From positions 9,276,069-9,340,068 of the forward strand of contig CM012954.1 in the NCBI GenBank assembly GCA_000181795.3: a DNA stretch of 64,000 bases, in the 5' to 3' direction. The notes under the pieces were generated by a model, which had not been told where the DNA came from, searched no databases, and saw only the letters and a program-made list of their open reading frames with translations. Of this stretch, positions 59,129 through 64,000 are shown piece by piece. A program made the position numbers and the translations under genes. Numbering within the stretch: position 1 is the first letter of the stretch; the number at the start of each line of letters is the position of its first letter. The DNA comes from Trichinella spiralis (lineage: Eukaryota > Nematoda > Enoplea > Trichinellida > Trichinellidae).

Positions 59129-60096
59129 GTAAGTTGGTCATTTTTCTGTATTTTTCTTCTGTACCTTTTATCAACAGTAAGATTAGATGAAGGTTTTCAC
59201 TTTTCGGCTAGTTGTTTTTTTGGTAAAATTGACGTGAAATATTTTTTCATAATTTGGCCAAAAATACAAACTCCGTTGACAAATTGGTTAGCAGTTATTG
59301 TGTTGAACTAGCTCTTTTGACGTGACAGCGATAATTTTGTTCAACACGATCATCTAATAAATATCCGGTTTAACAATACAACATTTATCACACATTTGAC
59401 GTTCAACATGCGCTATCAGTATTTAAAAAAAGCAATTTTTTTTTGTTAAATTACTGTTACCAAATTTGCAGCAAACTGTATTAAAGTGTAAGATCAATAT
59501 TGCAATATTTCACAAACAACAGCACTTTTTGTTACGTTACGTTTGATTTGCTTTTTTTGAAGCAGCTTTGTATGTTGGCTAAAATTTTGTTTGTTTGTTT
59601 GTTTTTATCAGCATTCAATTTAGTCTACTAGTGTTTGTTTAATTAATGGTCTTGTTGAGGTTGTGATGTTTGTTGTTTATCAAATTTGTCAACACTACAT
59701 ACATGATTGTGGTTTGGTCGGGGAAAAAGTACGAGCACTGCGCTAATTGATCGCGCGCAAGCATCATCTCGTCCCACGAATCTGTTGTTATTTTTATAAA
59801 TATATAAATTTTTTTTCAATAATTAATGTTATCATTATTAATTTTTAATAACAAATTTTGTCGATGGGAATTTTTTTTTCAACATCAATTTATCCATTTG
59901 TCATGAGGACAGACGACAACGTGATAATGTTAATTTATATAAATAAATGATTGGAAGTGCTTTTTCAAATAGCATAAAACATTCTCGGTTGATATTATTG
60001 ATGAATTGTTGTTGTGTCTATTCTTCTTTTTTGTTATTAGTGTCAATTATATTTGAATGTGAAATTTTCATCAGATGTGAGAAAAATGGAAAAAAG

Positions 60097-60117
60097 TATA
60101 TATATATATATATATAT
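60097..60117. repeat. (TA)n microsatellite
   Basis: Dinucleotide tract; a shorter TA run occurs at 50329-50348 in SLC37A3 intron 4. Confidence 0.85.
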
Positions 60118-60631
60118 CCTTTTTTTTTCCTCTCTGCTAGAAATGCTGAAATGCATATTATGCATCGAGGAAGAATTTGTGGTCAAATTGGCCAGCACTG
60201 TTGTATAAAAATATGTTTCTGGTCTTAATTATGATTTCCAAGCAGAGGAGAAGCTCGTCTTCATTTCGATCGTTATTCCATTGATTCAGCGTCTCGGTGA
60301 AAATTGATTAATTTTTTTCCACACGCATACACGAATATTAGGGCGATATTATTATGTATGCTTCACGACGTGTCAGGTATCCATTATTATTATTATTATT
60401 ATTGTTATTGTTCGATAGCAATTTATTTTGCCTGCCTATTTCGTCGGTGTAGTGGTGTAGTGTTCGGTTGGAAAGCAAAAAATTGTCCTTTTTTATTCGA
60501 AAATTACCGTAAGTTTGAATTTGTGCAAAAACACTTTTTCCAATCTACAATTTATTATCATCATTCATCTTTGCCATCAAAAAAAATTTCCATTTTTTTC
60601 AAACTCTGTACAATTGTCGTGTGTATAAAGT

Positions 60632-60642
60632 GGGGGGGGGGG
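60632..60642. repeat. poly(G) run
   Basis: Eleven guanines, unusual in this AT-rich region. Confidence 0.85.
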
Positions 60643-61138
60643 AAATAGTTCCATAGAAAAGAAAAAGAACTTTTCTAAATGAATTGTTTGAATTGCAACA
60701 GCAAACGAGCGTGGAACATTTTTTACCCAAACTATTTTTCATCTGCTCATTTATAAGATTTCGTTTTTATCTTCTTTTGCATATTTCAACTGATCAACAA
60801 CGAAGAATTGTTAATAGATATGAATGAATTGGTTCGAGTTTTTTTTTTGATTTTGCTCATGAGCAAATTTAAAAATGCTGAGATTGAAGTGGACATTCAT
60901 CTCAGTATAACTACAATGTATTGCAATGGAAAATGCAAATATTTCATTTGACCTGCACAAATTTGCATAATTGGAACGAAAACCGGAAGGGAGGGGACAG
61001 GATGAATTAATAATAATGTGAATGCATTTTATAATTTGTTGCGGAAAAATCGTGCGCGTTGAGCATACGAGGTTGTTTTTCGACGAGCTCAGCTCGTGTG
61101 GGCGTGGAGGAAGGATGATGATACTTATTGAATGGCAA

Positions 61139-61170
61139 CACTGCACTGCACTGCACTGCACTGCACTGCA
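61139..61170. repeat. (CACTG)n microsatellite
   Basis: Six pentanucleotide units; a repeat type seen nowhere else in the window. Confidence 0.85.
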
Positions 61171-61745
61171 ATGACATGCATTGGCATTGCACACAGCGAA
61201 CAAATTTGAAAAGATTCATCTCTGAAAAGAATGGCAAATTCTCCTCCGTCTGGACATTTTTTATGGAATATCTGCTTTGAAATGGAATTCGCTCGTCCAA
61301 CCACCTGGTTTAACCTTTCCACGTTTCTTCTTCGGCGTTGCCAAAAATTTTTCACATCCTTTCACATTTTATATAAGACTGCTTGCATGAAATTTCAGAA
61401 CAGTCATTTGAAATGCTCAGCAAATTTTATTTTTATCACTTTGCGCATTGCTTTCCTCATCGAATAGATAAATTTAAATTTGAACAACAACAAATAAACA
61501 AAAGCAACACGTTGATGATGATATTTTGGAAAGATTTATTCATTTTATTTTATTTTATTTTTTATGCTCTAAAACAATGCTGCAGTTGGTATGGAACAAG
61601 TGTGATCTTACGCCCTTGGGCCATTCGACGATGTCTGCGTGTTTGTTTCGTCAGAGTGTTTTTTCCCACAGCGGTGTGAAGTTGTAAATTAATTGCCCAT
61701 CCTACATTATTATTATTATCATTTATTATTATCACTATCATTCAG

Positions 61746-61858
61746 CTAATAGATTGATGATTTGTCATTGTTCATTGAACACGGTGCAATTTCAACCGGG
61801 GTCTCGTGGTGGTGGTGGTGGCGGTGGTTATGGCACCTACAACCAACGGATGGGCTAA
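61746..61858 (+). CDS. possible Gly-rich C-terminal exon
   Basis: Follows an acceptor (ctatcattcag) and is open to a TAA, ending FQPGSRGGGGGGGYGTYNQR and then MG. That ending looks like the RGG/GY tail of an RNA-binding protein. However, the glycines are a GGT microsatellite and no upstream exon was found, so support is weak. Confidence 0.2.
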
Positions 61859-64000
61859 TCACTTTAACTTTCCATTTATAGTCGTGATGATTTGGAAAAG
61901 TTTGACATCAGCTTGACATCTGGACGTTGTGCAGCTGTGAGTAGGCTTCAAAAGTTATTATCATTATCATTATTAGCGAATTTGAGGAATTGAAAAATTT
62001 TTTTTTGACGGTCGAATTTTTGAATTTGGAATTTTCCAAAAATTTTTCAACCGACTGACGACTGAGGGACAAACATATGTTGGAGGTGACGCCTGCTGTT
62101 GTTGGCTAAACTCTGCTTGTTCATTTCTTATTCATTTCTAATTGTCCTTCTCTTTTGTTTTTTCAAAATTCTCCTTGTCTCCTCGTTGAACTCTTCAACT
62201 TGTAAAGTACAATCTTCATCTGTTTTTACTGATGTTTGCACTTTTCAAAATTTCACATTTATCCACAAAGGTACAAAAACAACACCAGCAGCATGTTTAT
62301 ATTGTTTGTTATACTTTTGTCACTTATTTTGTTTTGAGCAAATCTCATTTGCTTCGCTTCATCAATGATCAGACATGCCAGAGGATCATTTTATCAAACT
62401 GGAGAAGAGTTGGCTAGAGTTTAATGTTCAACATATATCAATGATAAGAGATATTCTTGTTTGTTTTGATTTTGGTTTTGGTAATTATTTATTATTCTTT
62501 TGCATTTTATTTCATTTCAAATGCAAATTATGCAGAATATGCTATTTGTATTTGTTGTTTGCACAGCTAGTGAGAATAACGGCTGCTATTGAGTGCAGAA
62601 AAAGAAAATCAATTTCTTCACCTTCTCACCTCTCATGTTCTCTGTGATTTGTCTGCGTGTTTGCGTGTATGTTGTAAGAACAAATTGGACAATTTTATGA
62701 CCAATTTTTAATCTTTTTACTTCTTCTGTCATTTTTTAAAAAAATAATAAATTCTGATGTAGTCATCATCGAGCTGATGCACTGTGGAGACACACCCTGT
62801 TTACTTTGGCGTGAAATTATCAAATGTGAAAGTTTAGTTATTCGACAATTATAAAATGCCAATATTTGAGCTATAAAGTTCAGCATTCAGTTTTGTTTAC
62901 TACCAACATTCGGCTAACATTTTTTATGATTCAAATTTTTTGCCACACTTCAATGAATGCATTATTGTTATTTAATTATGAACGAATTCTCTGTATATAT
63001 ATATACATTTGCATCAGTCAGCAAACAAATTTGCTACCTATAACTGCAATTTCTAAAGCTTTTTGTTGAATAAAAAGTAGCGTGTTTTTTTTCTTTCTTC
63101 AATTTCTTCAGAAATTTATTTTTAAAAATTTACTGTATTTTCATTGTTGCATTTTCATAACATTCAATTGTATTTCTTCACGTTGACGCACGCAGCTGAA
63201 CCATCTTGTGCAATTGAATAGTCGGTTAGTTAGTTGTTGGTCCAATTTGAATGATCACAATGCAGTAGCTTTTCGTTTCAATATCCACCTTTTCTTAACT
63301 TTTCGATTTTGCTATGCAACAAGGTAAATTTGTATAATTTTCCGAAAATTGCCCAATTCAATTGAAATGATTTCTAGCAAAACTGATAAAGAATGTTAAG
63401 TTGTGCGCTAAATTATTTGACGGGATGTTCGCAAGCGGGGGGGAGCATTTGGTGAAAATTGATTTTCTTTTTTCCACAATAAGCAAACCAACTAACTAAC
63501 TACTTACTGCTCAGAGTGATGAGGTTGATATATGGTGGAGTTTTTCTTTGACCCTCACTTTTCCCTGTGCTCGTGTTCAACAAAACCGACGATATCCACC
63601 GTTTGATATATATGTATTTTTTTTCCTTCTCTCTCTCTCTCTTTATTCAATTGAAATTTAGACATTTTTCATTCATTTATGCAAATGTTTGAAAATTTTG
63701 TTTCCATTTGACGAATATGTTCGTGAAATTTCAATTAATAGCTAACTGTTGTATTGAATTTGAATTGTAATTATGCACTGAGTAGTAATATTTCCATTTT
63801 TTTTCAACAATGTGAAAGGATTGTTTTTCTTCGTTTTATCAATTCATTTTCATAATCTGCATGCAAAGTTGCAGTAATTTAATACAGATCGAAAGAAAAA
63901 AGAATTTTATCGATCAACGGGGAATAATTGGCCAGAGTTGAGAGAGGGAGAGAGTTGTACTTTCTGTGCTTTCAATGTGTAGATCAATTTTGACATTTGA

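Larger units (their letters stand above)
55442..64000. other. mostly non-coding right end
   Basis: About 8.5 kb with no recognised gene family. It holds the LRR 3' UTR, TTG, TA, TTA, CACTG and TC microsatellites, and three weak coding candidates listed separately (57304-57498 minus, 59043-59128 plus, 61746-61858 plus). It may be the intron-rich start of a gene that continues past the window. Confidence 0.45.

Noticed and set aside
1-64000. Transposons, virus-like elements, rRNA or CRISPR arrays
   Set aside because: No transposase, reverse transcriptase, integrase or capsid-like frame, no long terminal or inverted terminal repeats, and no regularly spaced direct repeats were seen; repeats are simple-sequence tracts.

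Overview
The window is AT-rich metazoan DNA. Its genes have many exons, mostly short introns with TTTCAG-type acceptors, and a few introns of several kilobases. Protein content and style point to an invertebrate, most likely a nematode. The grounds are a splicing factor 1 with an N-terminal RS domain (as I recall for C. elegans SFA-1), an SNT-1-like synaptotagmin, a D-type kinase, a tiny Gly/Tyr-rich secreted peptide, and several starts placed just after splice acceptors, as expected with spliced-leader trans-splicing. The species cannot be fixed from the sequence alone. No mobile element, virus-like element, CRISPR array, rRNA or convincing tRNA was seen.

Layout. (1) 1-15 kb: COX6B on + (2976-3505) faces the tRNA-splicing endonuclease subunit TSEN54 on - (3576-5046). 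A synaptotagmin follows on - (5641-14672) with a 6.2-kb intron. (2) 15-21 kb: non-coding, rich in microsatellites, with a pair of perfect hairpins at 17561-17622. (3) 21.5-30.6 kb: a complete 17-exon protein kinase D gene on +. (4) 31.8-32.3 kb: a two-exon secreted Gly/Tyr-rich peptide gene. (5) 32.3-41.4 kb: mostly non-coding, with one clean orphan exon on - at 40303-40452. (6) 41.4-49 kb: a small CS-domain protein on +, then SF1 and POLR1C in tandem on -. (7) 49-55.4 kb: SLC37A3 and a secreted leucine-rich-repeat protein in tandem on +. (8) 55.4-64 kb: mostly non-coding, with low-confidence exon candidates.

How the genes relate. Three genes serve RNA production or processing: TSEN54 (tRNA introns), SF1 (branch-point recognition) and POLR1C (RNA polymerases I and III). 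Synaptotagmin and protein kinase D both act in regulated secretion and diacylglycerol signalling at membranes. Nothing shows that the neighbours form one pathway; they look like ordinary housekeeping and neuronal genes. For the eight genes assigned to known families, exon boundaries were placed by hand from splice signals, reading phase and remembered family sequences. All these models join in frame from start to stop. The points most worth checking are extra in-phase exons in the synaptotagmin gene, splice donors beginning GTC, a GC-AG intron in SLC37A3, and the tandem hairpins.
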